The notes: generated by a model not told the origin, from the letters alone. A DNA stretch of 64,000 nt from Ancrocorticia sp052089425 (GCF_052089425.1 NZ_JBQCZW010000004.1:73159-137158); one strand, 5' to 3'. Numbered from the stretch's first letter, positions 52,594 to 62,162 are shown. Translations and numbers: made by a program.

Positions 52594-54741
52594 CTATCGG
52601 CGGCAGGCCGCGAGTTCCTTCTTGAATCTAGCGATGAGGGAACGCAGGCGCGGATTGGTTGCCAGATCCTCAACTAGGACGGGGATGCCCGAGGGATCGG
52701 ACAGGGGAACGCGCCAATTTTCGTATTCCTGATCCGTTCCCGGGACGTTCTGAGCCTTGCGTTCGCCAACGCCATCCACTAGCGAGATTGCCAAAAGCTC
52801 GGCCGGCGTGTGGGCGATATAGCAATGCATCGCTTCGATGATCTCGCGTTCGGTTGGGATGTCACCAATCAGCCCGTACTCACGGAGGCGATCAAGCATG
52901 CGGCGGCGTTCATCGGCGGCCTCTGCTCGAACCTTTTCAACGGGCTCCGTCAGCAGGTTGAGGCGCTGGCGCAGTTCCACGTGTTCGCCTGCGAGGTAGG
53001 CGGGTAGCGGCGGAAGATCGTGCGTATCCACCGTGACGAGGGATTGAGCGCGGAATTCTTCTGGGCGCTTGAACTGGCCATCGCCGTTCTGCTCAAACCA
53101 CAGAACCGAGGTTCCGAGGATGCCGCGTTCGTTCAGGAAATCACGGACCCACGGCTCCACGTTGCCCAAGTCCTCGCCCACCACGATCGCGCCGGCACGC
53201 TGGGCCTCGAGCATGAGAATGCCCAGCATCGCATCCTGATCGAACCTGACGTAGGCGCCGTCGGAAGCCGAATTGCCCTCCGGAATCCACCACAGGCGGA
53301 ACAAGCCCATCACGTGATCCACCCGCACCGCGCCTGCGTGGCGCAGCACGGTGCGGGCCATGTCCCGAAGCGGGGCGTAGGCAAGGCGCCGAAGGGACTC
53401 AGGGTTCCACGGCGGCTGGGACCAGTTTTGACCGAGCTGATTGTACATATCGGGGGGCGCACCCACCGTCACTCCCGCGGCGAACGCCTCAGGCAGAGAC
53501 CACGTGTCTGAGCCCTGAGCATGAACGCCAACAGCCAGATCGTGGAAAATGCCGATGTGCATACCCGAGCAGAGCGCCGAACGCTGAGCCTCGGCAAGCT
53601 GATCGTCAATCACCCACTGCATCCACGCATAGAAATCGATGCGGCCCGATAGCCTAGCTCGCTCTTTCGTAGCCTCTGGCGTATCCGGGCAGGAGAACTT
53701 GGGAGGGAATTCTTCCCCGTATTCTTCACGAAGCGCGCACCAGAACGCGAAGTTCTCAAGGCCCTGGCCCTCCGTTTCACGGAAACGTTCAAACGAGCGC
53801 TGCCTGGCGGCGGATCGTGGTTCTTGGAAGATCACTTCAAGCGCTCGAAGCTTGGCGGCCCACGCTGGATCGCGTTCAATCGTTGGCTGCGCCTTGGCCG
53901 TTTCTTTGGCCTCTTCGCCCGCCCACTGAACGAGGGAGCGCTGGCCGGCCGGCATGTACGCCACTTCGCGGATATCTTCCGGGCGGATATAGATCGGGTT
54001 GAAGAAGCGGCGCGTGACGGGCAGATAGGGAGAGGGAGTCATGTGACCCATTGGCTCGGCGGCATGGAGCGGATTGATGAGGAGGAAGTCCCCACCTTCG
54101 CTACCGATGGTGGAACACAGTTCCTTCAGATCCGAGGTATCCCCGATCCCCCACGAATTCTTTGATCGGACCGAATACAGCTGGGCCATGACGCCCCAGC
54201 CGTCCCCACCCTTTTCTTTCGGGGAGGATAGGCGCCTCGGTACAACGATCAATGGGGCCGTGGTGACATCCGGCTTGAGATCAATGGGGAGCTCAACGAA
54301 GGCGGCGACGCGGTGATATCCCAGTGGCAGATCGCCCGGAACGCGGAAAGAGGCCTGACCTGTCAGGCGTCCATCGATATCCTGCGGCGATGTGAAGTCC
54401 TCCGATTGAGCGAGGGAGACCGTACGCCCACTCTCATACTCCAGCTCAACGCGCACTGTTGCGCCGTGAGGCACATGAACGGGCAGGCTGTATTCGGTTC
54501 CCACCGGCAGGACAGTGCATTCCGGAAGGACCTCGCGCCAGCTTCTCAGCTTCACATCCCGCATGGCATCGCGAGCGGCACTCTCCGTGCTGGCATCAAC
54601 GCCCATCGCGGCCAACACCTTAATGAGTGTGCCATCTTCCACTTGCGTGAGCTGACCACTAAACGCCCAGTAATCTGTGGCAATACCACAAGAATCGGCT
54701 AGCTTCGCCAAAAGCTCTCTGTTCGGCGCCAAGTCCGTCAT
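52594..54741 (-). CDS. malQ: 4-alpha-glucanotransferase (amylomaltase)
   Basis: GH77 enzyme that transfers maltooligosaccharide chains in maltose and glycogen breakdown. 715 residues, the long type with an extra N-terminal domain (about residues 1-170). Catalytic Asp in AVRVDHVMGLFRLWWIP, acid Glu in VVGEDLGNVEP, third Asp in VDTHDLPPL. GIGDTSDL and INPLHA are further GH77 marks. Start ATG 54741 with AAGGGGA upstream. Diverges from tesB over 309 bp with two adjacent palindromes. Confidence 0.95.
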   Translation of the reverse strand: MTDLAPNRELLAKLADSCGIATDYWAFSGQLTQVEDGTLIKVLAAMGVDASTESAARDAMRDVKLRSWREVLPECTVLPVGTEYSLPVHVPHGATVRVELEYESGRTVSLAQSEDFTSPQDIDGRLTGQASFRVPGDLPLGYHRVAAFVELPIDLKPDVTTAPLIVVPRRLSSPKEKGGDGWGVMAQLYSVRSKNSWGIGDTSDLKELCSTIGSEGGDFLLINPLHAAEPMGHMTPSPYLPVTRRFFNPIYIRPEDIREVAYMPAGQRSLVQWAGEEAKETAKAQPTIERDPAWAAKLRALEVIFQEPRSAARQRSFERFRETEGQGLENFAFWCALREEYGEEFPPKFSCPDTPEATKERARLSGRIDFYAWMQWVIDDQLAEAQRSALCSGMHIGIFHDLAVGVHAQGSDTWSLPEAFAAGVTVGAPPDMYNQLGQNWSQPPWNPESLRRLAYAPLRDMARTVLRHAGAVRVDHVMGLFRLWWIPEGNSASDGAYVRFDQDAMLGILMLEAQRAGAIVVGEDLGNVEPWVRDFLNERGILGTSVLWFEQNGDGQFKRPEEFRAQSLVTVDTHDLPPLPAYLAGEHVELRQRLNLLTEPVEKVRAEAADERRRMLDRLREYGLIGDIPTEREIIEAMHCYIAHTPAELLAISLVDGVGERKAQNVPGTDQEYENWRVPLSDPSGIPVLVEDLATNPRLRSLIARFKKELAACRR

Positions 54742-55050
54742 TAACACTCCCCTTACGGGCACGCAGGATCGCCCTCGATCATCTTCAACTATCTTGCCAG
54801 ATGATGTAACAATTTTCAGAACTGACACAGAATGTGGTCTACTCCTCCCAGCCAACGGTCCTGATTGCCGCCTGTCAGGCCACTGGTCCAGTGCGCGCGG
54901 CCACAGAAACTCCTTACATCGTGGTGGGCTGGGGCACACGCACATGGTCGCGCCGCGCGGTCCGGCCAGCATGAACAGGTTCGCCGGTGCTTGATAGCAT
55001 GAACTGGCGCGCTGCATGCGTTAAGTTCGAGCCTAGAAGGACACATACAG
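54742..55050. other. Divergent malQ/tesB promoter region
   Basis: 309 bp without a gene. It contains GCCTG-t-CAGGC (54870-54880) directly joined to CACTGG-t-CCAGTG (54881-54893), two odd-centred perfect palindromes that may be operator sites. No convincing promoter pair could be picked for either gene. Confidence 0.5.
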
Positions 55051-55965
55051 ATGACCAGTCATATTGAGCTGCCGAAGTACTCCGATGAGCCATTGGCGGG
55101 AATCCTCAATACTCTGAGACTTGAGCGGCTCGATGGGGACGGGAATGTGTATCGCGGGCAAAACATGCCACAATTCGGTGGGCGTGTGTACGGCGGACAG
55201 GTTCTGGCGCAGGCCACAGTTGCCGCCGCAGATACGGTCAGTCGTGGCGGCGATCCGGAGGAGCGTCTTGCTCATTCGATCACGGCGGCCTTCCTTCGGC
55301 CGGGCCGCACCGATACGCCAACCGATTTCGAGGTATTCGAGCTCAACGATGCCCGTTCTTTCTCCACACGCAGCGTGCGGGCGCGGCAAAATGGCACCAT
55401 CATCTTCACGGCGCGTATTTCATTCCAGCTCCTGCAGCCCGGCCCCTCCTACGGCACGCCAGTTCCCGAGGCTCCCGATCCCGACGCCCTGCCATCATCC
55501 GTGGATTTCTTCGCGCAGATCGATAACGATTGGGGGCACCTCATGTCCACCACCAATGCTCTCGATATGCGCTACGTGGACGGCAACATCTTCGTGCGCC
55601 CGGCCGATCCGCCTAGCAATCACACACAGGTGTGGTTCCGTACGCGCAATCCTATGCCGGAAGGTTCTTCCAAGCTGCTCCAGCGCGCGATGCTCGGATA
55701 CAGCTGCGACCAGCTCATGTTGGAACCCGTCATGCGCAACACCGGTGTGTTCTGGGGGCACCCGGCCGCCTCGGTTGCCACGCTGGACCACTCCATCTGG
55801 TGGCACCGAAACTTCGATGTGTCGGACTGGATTCTGGCGGATTTGGAGAGCCCATCGGCTCAAAATGGCCGAGGCCTTTCCATCGCCAAGTTTTTCCAAG
55901 GCGGAAAGCATATTGCCACCATGTCCCAAGAGGGCATGGTGCGCCTACGCCACATCACGAAGTAA
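55051..55965 (+). CDS. tesB: Acyl-CoA thioesterase II (TesB type)
   Basis: Hydrolyses acyl-CoA to free acid. 304 residues forming two hotdog domains; FGGRVYGGQVLAQA and HSITAAFLRPGRTD in the first, SIWWHRNFDVSDWIL in the second with the likely catalytic Asp. TesB matches are seen along the full length. ATG 55051 follows AGAAGGA. Convergent with ettA, sharing a terminator. Confidence 0.95.
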   Translation: MTSHIELPKYSDEPLAGILNTLRLERLDGDGNVYRGQNMPQFGGRVYGGQVLAQATVAAADTVSRGGDPEERLAHSITAAFLRPGRTDTPTDFEVFELNDARSFSTRSVRARQNGTIIFTARISFQLLQPGPSYGTPVPEAPDPDALPSSVDFFAQIDNDWGHLMSTTNALDMRYVDGNIFVRPADPPSNHTQVWFRTRNPMPEGSSKLLQRAMLGYSCDQLMLEPVMRNTGVFWGHPAASVATLDHSIWWHRNFDVSDWILADLESPSAQNGRGLSIAKFFQGGKHIATMSQEGMVRLRHITK

Positions 55966-55994
55966 GAGGTGGCCCCTGAGTGGGACCACCTCTT
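55964..55994. terminator. Shared terminator of tesB and ettA
   Basis: AAGAGGTGG (55964-55972) pairs with CCACCTCTT (55986-55994). It overlaps the tesB stop and lies 14 bp from the ettA stop, so it can serve both directions. Confidence 0.75.
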
Positions 55995-56007
55995 CGTAGC
56001 TTCGTGC

Positions 56008-57690
56008 CTAGCCGCGAGTGAGCTTGCGGTATGTCACAGCCTTCGGGCGCGCTGCCTCCACGCCAAGCCGCTCCACCTTGTTCTTCTCGTAGGACTCGAA
56101 GTTTCCTTCGAACCAGTACCAGTTGGCCGGATTCTCATCCGTACCTTCGTAGGCGAGGATGTGTGTTGCCACCCGGTCAAGGAACCAGCGATCGTGGGTA
56201 ATCACCACGGCGCATCCGGGGAACTGCAACAGCGCGTTCTCCAAAGATCCGAGGGTTTCCACATCCAAATCGTTGGTCGGTTCGTCCAGCAGCAGGAGGT
56301 TGCCGCCCTGCTTGAGGGTGAGGGCAAGGTTGAGGCGATTGCGCTCACCACCGGAGAGCACACCGGCCTTCTTCTGCTGATCGGGACCCTTGAAACCGAA
56401 GGCGGAAACATAGGCGCGTGATGGCATTTCCACGTTGCCTACCTGAATGAAGTCCAGTCCATCGGACACCACTTCCCACAGGCTCTTATCCGGATCGATT
56501 CCCGCGCGGCCCTGATCAACATAGGAGATCTTGACGGTATCGCCAATCTTCAGATCGCCCGAATCAAGGGGTTCCAAACCAACAACAGTTTTGAACAGCG
56601 TTGTTTTTCCCACGCCGTTCGGGCCGATGATGCCCACGATGCCGTTACGGGGCAGTGTGAAGGACAAATCGTCGATCAGCACCCGGTCCCCGAAGCCCTT
56701 GGTGAGCTCCTTGGCCTCCAGCACGATGTTGCCCAAGCGCGGGCCGGGCGGGATCTGAATCTCATCGAAATCAAGCTTACGGGTGCGCTCGGCCTCCGCA
56801 GCCATCTCCTCGTAGCGTTCCAAACGCGCCTTGGACTTGACCTGACGGCCCTTGGCGGAGGAACGAACCCATTCGAGTTCTTCCTTCAACCGCTTGGCAA
56901 GCTTGGCATCCTTCTTGCCCTGAACAGCCATTCGAGCTTCCTTGGTTTCCAAGTAGGCAGAATAGTTGCCCTCGTAGGCGTACAGACGCCCACGATCAAC
57001 TTCGGCGATCCACTGCGCCACGTGATCCAGGAAGTAGCGATCGTGGGTCACGGCGATGACGGCGCCCGGGTAGTTTTGCAGATGCTGCTCCAACCACAAC
57101 ACGGATTCCGCGTCCAAATGGTTGGTCGGCTCGTCCAGCAGCAACAGATCGGGGGCTTCAAGGAGGAGGCGGCACAGAGCAACGCGGCGCCGCTCGCCAC
57201 CCGATAGAACATTCACCGGCACATCGCCGGGAGGGCAGCGCAAGGCATCCATCGCCTGCTGAAGCTGGGCATCAACGTCCCACGCATCGGCGGCGTCAAT
57301 CTCACCTTGAAGCTTGCCCATTTCTTCCATCAGGGCATCAAAATCTGCATCCGGGTTGGCCATCTCTTCACCGATTTCATTGAATCGGCGCAGCTTTCCA
57401 ATGATGTCAGCACGGCCCAGTTCTACGTTCTCGAGAACCGTCTTGTCCTCATCGAGCGGGGGCTCCTGCATGAGGATGCCTACGCTATATCCCGGGCTCA
57501 GGCGCGCTTCGCCGTTGGAGGCCTCGTCAATACCTGCCATGATCTTGAGGATCGTGGACTTACCGGCTCCGTTCGGTCCCACCATGCCAATCTTGGCACC
57601 CGGATAAAAGGCCATCGTCACGTTATCGAGGATCGTCTTATCACCCACGCGCTTATCAGCGTGAATCATCTGGTAGATGTATTCGGCCAC
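56008..57690 (-). CDS. ettA: Energy-dependent translational throttle protein EttA (ABC-F)
   Basis: Soluble ABC-F ATPase of 560 residues that acts on the ribosome E site. Two ABC domains: GPNGAGKST and GPNGVGKTT Walker A loops, signatures LSGGERRRVALCRLLLEAP and LSGGERNRLNLALTLKQGG, and the linker with its arm between (about residues 230-320, rich in Lys/Arg/Glu). The end RKLTRG is typical. Start at GTG 57690 (AEYIYQMIHADKRVG), with GGAG four bases upstream. Known to restrain translation when ATP is low; here probably the same. Confidence 0.95.
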   Translation of the reverse strand: MAEYIYQMIHADKRVGDKTILDNVTMAFYPGAKIGMVGPNGAGKSTILKIMAGIDEASNGEARLSPGYSVGILMQEPPLDEDKTVLENVELGRADIIGKLRRFNEIGEEMANPDADFDALMEEMGKLQGEIDAADAWDVDAQLQQAMDALRCPPGDVPVNVLSGGERRRVALCRLLLEAPDLLLLDEPTNHLDAESVLWLEQHLQNYPGAVIAVTHDRYFLDHVAQWIAEVDRGRLYAYEGNYSAYLETKEARMAVQGKKDAKLAKRLKEELEWVRSSAKGRQVKSKARLERYEEMAAEAERTRKLDFDEIQIPPGPRLGNIVLEAKELTKGFGDRVLIDDLSFTLPRNGIVGIIGPNGVGKTTLFKTVVGLEPLDSGDLKIGDTVKISYVDQGRAGIDPDKSLWEVVSDGLDFIQVGNVEMPSRAYVSAFGFKGPDQQKKAGVLSGGERNRLNLALTLKQGGNLLLLDEPTNDLDVETLGSLENALLQFPGCAVVITHDRWFLDRVATHILAYEGTDENPANWYWFEGNFESYEKNKVERLGVEAARPKAVTYRKLTRG

Positions 57691-57727
57691 GAGGCTCCAT
57701 CCCACTTGTTCGCTTAACTTGGCCGCC

Positions 57728-57764
57728 GGAAAACGGCCCCGTACAAGGATACAGGGCCGTTTCC
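57728..57764 (-). terminator. Hairpin after the ssb-like gene
   Basis: GGAAACGGCCC (minus strand 57764-57754) pairs with GGGCCGTTTTCC (57739-57728) around a 14-base loop, 33 bp after the stop of the ssb-like gene. Confidence 0.7.
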
Positions 57765-57796
57765 ATAAAGGCACCCGGGAGCGCGACCTCACATCC

Positions 57797-58351
57797 TCAG
57801 TGGACGCTGGCTAAGTTTCCTGCCGGATCGTACGAGCGGTTCGGCGCGCTGTCGTATCGGTTCGCATCCGCCCGCCCGTCCTGCTCGGCCTCCGATTCCA
57901 CCGGAGCTCCTTCATCAACTCCTTCGTCCGGTTCAGGTTCCGCGCTGGCCGATCCCGCTGGCTCGCCATCAACTGGATCGAGCTTGTGATTCTTCACCTG
58001 AGTAAAGAACGCCGTTCCCGTACTCAACTCAATACCCAAAGCATCGGCGGCGATCGTGTTGTCCACGCGGCTGATACCGTCCTTATCCTGCCAGGTCCGT
58101 GGAGAGAGCTTGCCCCTGACAATCACGGGGGTGCCGCGGCCAACCGATTTCTTCACGTTCTCTCCGAGGCTTCCATAGCAGCGGATCGAATACCACGCAG
58201 TAGTACCGTCTCGGAACTCCCCCGATTCACGGTTGAAGTTTCGTGGCGTCACCCCAACACGAAGCACCACGGTAGTTCCACCCTCATTCTGGTATACCGT
58301 GGGCGAGCCACCGGCGTATCCACGTATCGTCACATAAGTATCGTTGGACAT
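57797..58351 (-). CDS. ssb: Single-stranded DNA-binding protein, tail-less paralogue
   Basis: OB-fold SSB, 184 residues: MSNDTYVTIRGYAGG, AWYSIRCYGSLGENVKKSVGRG and TPVIVRGKLSPRTW are the DNA-binding core (about 1-110). A disordered acidic linker follows. The C-terminus (AGNLASVH) lacks the acidic tip DDDIPF with which replicative SSB recruits partner proteins. This points to a second SSB, like SsbB of actinomycetes linked with natural uptake or stress, rather than the main one. It stands alone between ettA and the GTPase pair. Confidence 0.88.
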   Translation of the reverse strand: MSNDTYVTIRGYAGGSPTVYQNEGGTTVVLRVGVTPRNFNRESGEFRDGTTAWYSIRCYGSLGENVKKSVGRGTPVIVRGKLSPRTWQDKDGISRVDNTIAADALGIELSTGTAFFTQVKNHKLDPVDGEPAGSASAEPEPDEGVDEGAPVESEAEQDGRADANRYDSAPNRSYDPAGNLASVH

Positions 58352-58493
58352 ATGAACTCCTTCAGCTAGTCAGTCCATCTGACTTGCCTCAAGAGTGGCC
58401 GAAGCCCGCACCTCGTATCCGCTACCTACCGGCCTCTGTGGATAAAGGCTGCACGAACCGTACCTGTGGAAACGCCCAGCACGTTTGCCGCCC

Positions 58494-60062
58494 CTAGAGC
58501 CGCAGTGCCTCGCGCGCCGTCCGATGCTTATCTAAAACGGCGGATGAGGGCTTGACGAGCTGCTCCGCCGTCGTCGCCGAAACCGCTAAACGCGCGGCTT
58601 CCGCGAACTCGCGAGCACTATCGTCCCCGGACGCTCGCTGTTTACGACGGCCAACGAAGAAGCACACGAGGAACAAGACGAGCCCAGCACCCGCGATCCC
58701 ACCGCGCACGGCGATATCGGTGGAGGGAATCCCGAGCACGCCCAGCACCACACACGCGGCCAACAGGACCAACCCAATCAGCAAGCCCCACAACTTCCCG
58801 CGCGAAACCTTTGTGATGGGCACGGCGCGAATCTTGCTTCCCAGCTGGCGGCGGAACGCCTCTGGTTCGGGAATGGCTCCCTCCAACGCATCGCGCCAAG
58901 GGGCCGGCAAGCCAAACTTGGCGTGGGCCAACCAGGAATCGCGCGCGGCCACGATGGTGGCGGCTGAGGGCTGCTCCGGCTTGGTAATGACAGTGCCAGA
59001 GAGATTCTTGCCGGCCTGACGCAGCGAGGCCTCCACGGCGGGGATGCCACTGGCCACCACCAACTGATCGTTCAGATCGTCCAAGAACTCTCCGTGGACT
59101 TCCGCTTCCGTGCTCCCCACTCCGGAGGCGACGCGTTCGCGGATGGTCTCCAGTTCAGCGGCGGCGGTGTGGAGGGCCGCCTCCGTGTCCTGAACCGCGT
59201 GGCGAAGGTGCTCGCTCAATTCCTTCAAGCCCTCCCCGTTCTTCGCCGAGGTGGCGAACACGGGTACGCCTGCCAAGCCATCGCGCTCGAGTAGGAGCTT
59301 GACGTCCTTGACCAGCTTGTCCACCGAGTGCTCGGGGATCACATCGGTTTGGTTGAGCACCACGATCATGTGCTCACGGCGCTCGCGCATGGCCGCGAGA
59401 TAGCTGTCATGAATCAGGTGATCGGCGTACTTTTGGGGGTCCAGAACCCAGATGAGCACGTCAACCTTCGGCAAAATCCGGCTGACTGCGGCCGAATGCG
59501 CCACATCCACCGAATCGTGATCAGGAAGATCCACCAGCACGAGCGAATCGAGATCGTGATCCCCCGCGGTGAGAATGGATTCGTAGGCAATGCGGCGGTC
59601 ACGCGGCACACCGATCATGTCCAACAGCGAGCCGGCCTCCGCGTTCCACACGCAGGCGCTCGGATCGTGGGTAGTGGGGCGAATATCGCCCGTTTTGGCA
59701 AACTCCAAGCCGGTCAGCGCGTTAAATAGGCTGGACTTTCCCGATCCCGTTCCCCCGGCAAGCGCCGCCACCGTCAGGCCAAGGCCTGCGTTCAGCCGCT
59801 CGCGAGCAACCCGCAGCTCCTTCTGCGCGCGTGCGCCAACGTAGGGATCCAGGTAATCGCCGCTGACGCCGATGGCCTCATCCAGCTCCTCGATCCGCTC
59901 AAGAATGGTGGCAACGTTGACATCATCGTCGCCGCGCCCCCACGGACCAGCGCCCTGCGCCCCGCTCCGCTTCTCGTGATACTTGTGCGCTGGGCTCGGG
60001 TTTTCCGACACGCCTACCCCTTCCTTCTGGTTCTCTCTGGCTTCAGTTCGTTTTGCCTTCAT
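58494..60062 (-). CDS. Dynamin-like/YfjP-type GTPase with membrane anchor
   Basis: 522-residue P-loop GTPase. N-terminal charged region, then G1 GGTGSGKSSLFN (about residues 105-116), G3 LVDLPDHDS, G4 NQTDV. Two hydrophobic segments near residues 420-442 and 450-468 (LLIGLVLLAACVVLG; GIAGAGLVLFLVCFF) anchor the C-terminal part. Adjacent on the same strand to a second GTPase of the same kind. Reminiscent of the paired dynamin-like proteins of actinomycetes (DynA/DynB of Streptomyces), which act at the division septum; the function here is inferred from this arrangement only. Confidence 0.82.
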   Translation of the reverse strand: MKAKRTEARENQKEGVGVSENPSPAHKYHEKRSGAQGAGPWGRGDDDVNVATILERIEELDEAIGVSGDYLDPYVGARAQKELRVARERLNAGLGLTVAALAGGTGSGKSSLFNALTGLEFAKTGDIRPTTHDPSACVWNAEAGSLLDMIGVPRDRRIAYESILTAGDHDLDSLVLVDLPDHDSVDVAHSAAVSRILPKVDVLIWVLDPQKYADHLIHDSYLAAMRERREHMIVVLNQTDVIPEHSVDKLVKDVKLLLERDGLAGVPVFATSAKNGEGLKELSEHLRHAVQDTEAALHTAAAELETIRERVASGVGSTEAEVHGEFLDDLNDQLVVASGIPAVEASLRQAGKNLSGTVITKPEQPSAATIVAARDSWLAHAKFGLPAPWRDALEGAIPEPEAFRRQLGSKIRAVPITKVSRGKLWGLLIGLVLLAACVVLGVLGIPSTDIAVRGGIAGAGLVLFLVCFFVGRRKQRASGDDSAREFAEAARLAVSATTAEQLVKPSSAVLDKHRTAREALRL

Positions 60063-60132
60063 CCGGCTCTACGTGCCAGACAACTTCCATCATTATTCCA
60101 CGGAGCGAGCACGCCGAATCCGCCGAATCCCA

Positions 60133-61686
60133 CTAAACCCTGTCCAAATACTCGCTCGCCCGTAGCCTGAGCTGGCGGCCATCGCCTACAGGAATGTCCT
60201 CTAGGACCCCCGTATAGGCCGCCACCACATCTCCCACCGCGGCGTCGAGGTGGCCCGCCAGAGATTCGCGCGCCTTCCTGATATTGGAGGTCAGCTTGAG
60301 GTGGCCGCATGCTTGTTCGGCGCCGGATACCCCGCCAGCGGCGGCCCCCAGAAGCGCCGCTACGCCGCCGTGGCCCAGCCACGGATTCTCCCCCGTGGAA
60401 GCGGACATGGTGAAGATATCGCTCTTCCATGCTGAGATGGCCTTCTCCGCAATCTCACGCTTGTCCATCACCGTCGCGGCCTCAAACTGGAATTCCGCGG
60501 TTTCCACCATCCCACGGCGCCACGCTTGTTGAATTGCTTCATCTGCGCTGGTGAGCACCTGATCCAGCCCTGCGCGAACGGCTGAGAGAACGCCATCAAA
60601 TACAGTGGTGACCGCCGCATCCCGCGTACCTTGGAAACGGCGCTGGAGCAGGCCCGGCTTTTCCCCGACAGCGAGGGAAGCCAGCGCACCGCCGGAGGAA
60701 GCGAAGGATAGCCACGCCGTGGTGGGAGCGCCCTGACCGAAACGCCCCATCTTTGCGTTGTTCACAATCTTCTCGCGCAGGGCCTTCGGCGCCTCCTCGG
60801 CCCCCGCCTTCAGATCATCAATCGAATTGGCTTGAAGCTCCACCGCATCCGAGAGCTCTAAGAGCTGGCGGCGCAGCTCAGGGAGCATTGCCTGCGTGGT
60901 GCGGTCCACCAGCGCCGCGCCGATGCGTGCCGAGGCAATGGCCTCCAGCCACGTACGCACCTCGCTCACTTGCTCGGCGGCCAGCAGGCCCTCGTGCGGA
61001 CCGGCGTCCGGCACCAGCATCAGCGGATCGTTGCCGATCCCCACATCGTTCATGCGCCGCATGAGATCCACGCGCACCGTGTAGCGCGCCCGGTCTGACA
61101 CGCGGTTGAGCACCACGGCGGTGGACATGCCGCGCCGGTGGGCGTCACTCAAGGTTTGCCACGCTTGCGCATCCCCATAGCGGGCGGCGGTGGTAACAAA
61201 CACCCACAGGTCCGCCGCGTCCAAAAGGCGGCGTGAGAGTTCGCGATTGGCGGCGTCCACCGAATCAAGGTCAGGGGCATCCACAAGCACCACACCAGGG
61301 ATCGCGCCCTCCACCGATGCCAGCTTGCCCATGTCCAGCAAACCATGCCCGTCCAGCGCCACCACATCCGAGGGGTGCACGGCGATCAGTGGCATGCGCG
61401 TGGTGGGGCGAATGACCGAGGCCGGGGAAACTTCCTCCCCCAGCAGCGAATTAAACAGCGTGGACTTGCCTGCGCCCGAGGAACCGCCGAACACCACAAC
61501 CGCCGGCAGCTCCGCCGTGCGCAAGTGCGGCAGGATTCTGGTGCGCAGCTGGGTCATGAGCTGCGCGCGGGATTCAGACAACTGTTCCGTTCCCGGCATC
61601 TGGAGCGGCAAGCGGGCATTCTCCAATGCAGAAATGGTCCGCTCGACAAGGTTGGCGAGTTCGCGGGACGTGGTTCTGGCTTTCAC
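60133..61686 (-). CDS. Dynamin-like GTPase, soluble partner
   Basis: About 517 residues. G1 GGSSGAGKSTLFNSLLG (residues about 65-81), G3 VDAPDLDSVD, G4 NRVSD; no clear membrane segment except a weak Ala/Gly-rich stretch near 460. Long helical region follows the GTPase core. I prefer GTG 61686 (KARTTSRELANLV): a GACAAT -10-like box lies six bases upstream, so the message could be leaderless; an ATG at 61737 would also be in frame. First gene of the pair; 70 bp separate it from the second. Confidence 0.8.
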   Translation of the reverse strand: MKARTTSRELANLVERTISALENARLPLQMPGTEQLSESRAQLMTQLRTRILPHLRTAELPAVVVFGGSSGAGKSTLFNSLLGEEVSPASVIRPTTRMPLIAVHPSDVVALDGHGLLDMGKLASVEGAIPGVVLVDAPDLDSVDAANRELSRRLLDAADLWVFVTTAARYGDAQAWQTLSDAHRRGMSTAVVLNRVSDRARYTVRVDLMRRMNDVGIGNDPLMLVPDAGPHEGLLAAEQVSEVRTWLEAIASARIGAALVDRTTQAMLPELRRQLLELSDAVELQANSIDDLKAGAEEAPKALREKIVNNAKMGRFGQGAPTTAWLSFASSGGALASLAVGEKPGLLQRRFQGTRDAAVTTVFDGVLSAVRAGLDQVLTSADEAIQQAWRRGMVETAEFQFEAATVMDKREIAEKAISAWKSDIFTMSASTGENPWLGHGGVAALLGAAAGGVSGAEQACGHLKLTSNIRKARESLAGHLDAAVGDVVAAYTGVLEDIPVGDGRQLRLRASEYLDRV

Positions 61687-61895
61687 CCTTCCATTGTCCG
61701 CTACAAAACCAATAATGTGGCGTATTCCGCGCGGCATGTGGGCATTTGCATTGATCCTCTGGCGAAATCAGGCCATCGCGGGCGCCTCGCGCCGTCTCGG
61801 AGCCCACACCGCGCGCCCAACCCGCTCTGGAGCCACCCCGCAACCACCCCACAATTGGTCCGAATCGCGCCGTCCGCATTATAGTGTGAATGCCC

Positions 61896-61968
61896 GCCCC
61901 CATAGCTCAATGGATAGAGCAACGGCCTTCTAATCCGTAGGTTGCGCGTTCGAGTCGCGCTGGGGGCA
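61896..61968 (+). tRNA. tRNA-Arg (anticodon UCU)
   Basis: Acceptor GCCCCCA/TGGGGGC, D-arm GCTCAATGGATAGAGC, anticodon loop CTTCTAA giving UCU, T-arm GCGCGTTCGAGTCGCGC, discriminator A. One mismatch closes the anticodon stem. CCA is not encoded. An accessory toxin-antitoxin module follows. Confidence 0.95.
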
Positions 61969-62128
61969 CTTTTAGTGGTCGAGCGCAGGTCCGGCGCATT
62001 TTGGATTTTTCGACGACGACGGCGCGAGGCCAAGTAGCTCTGGCCCCGACCTACCGTCCCGCCTCGCTAGTCTCGCGGTGACACTCCCCGCCCCCATCGC
62101 GCCTGCGACCATACTTTACTTAGTCCCC

Positions 62129-62162
62129 GTTGATGACAACGGTGCACGTCGTCCACTAGAAT
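62129..62162 (+). promoter_or_regulatory. Promoter and palindromic operator of the toxin-antitoxin pair
   Basis: ATGACA (62133-62138), 18-bp spacer, TAGAAT (62157-62162): five of six matches in each hexamer. The -35 box lies within CGTTG-atga-CAACG (62129-62142), a likely site for the HTH antitoxin. Confidence 0.6.
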
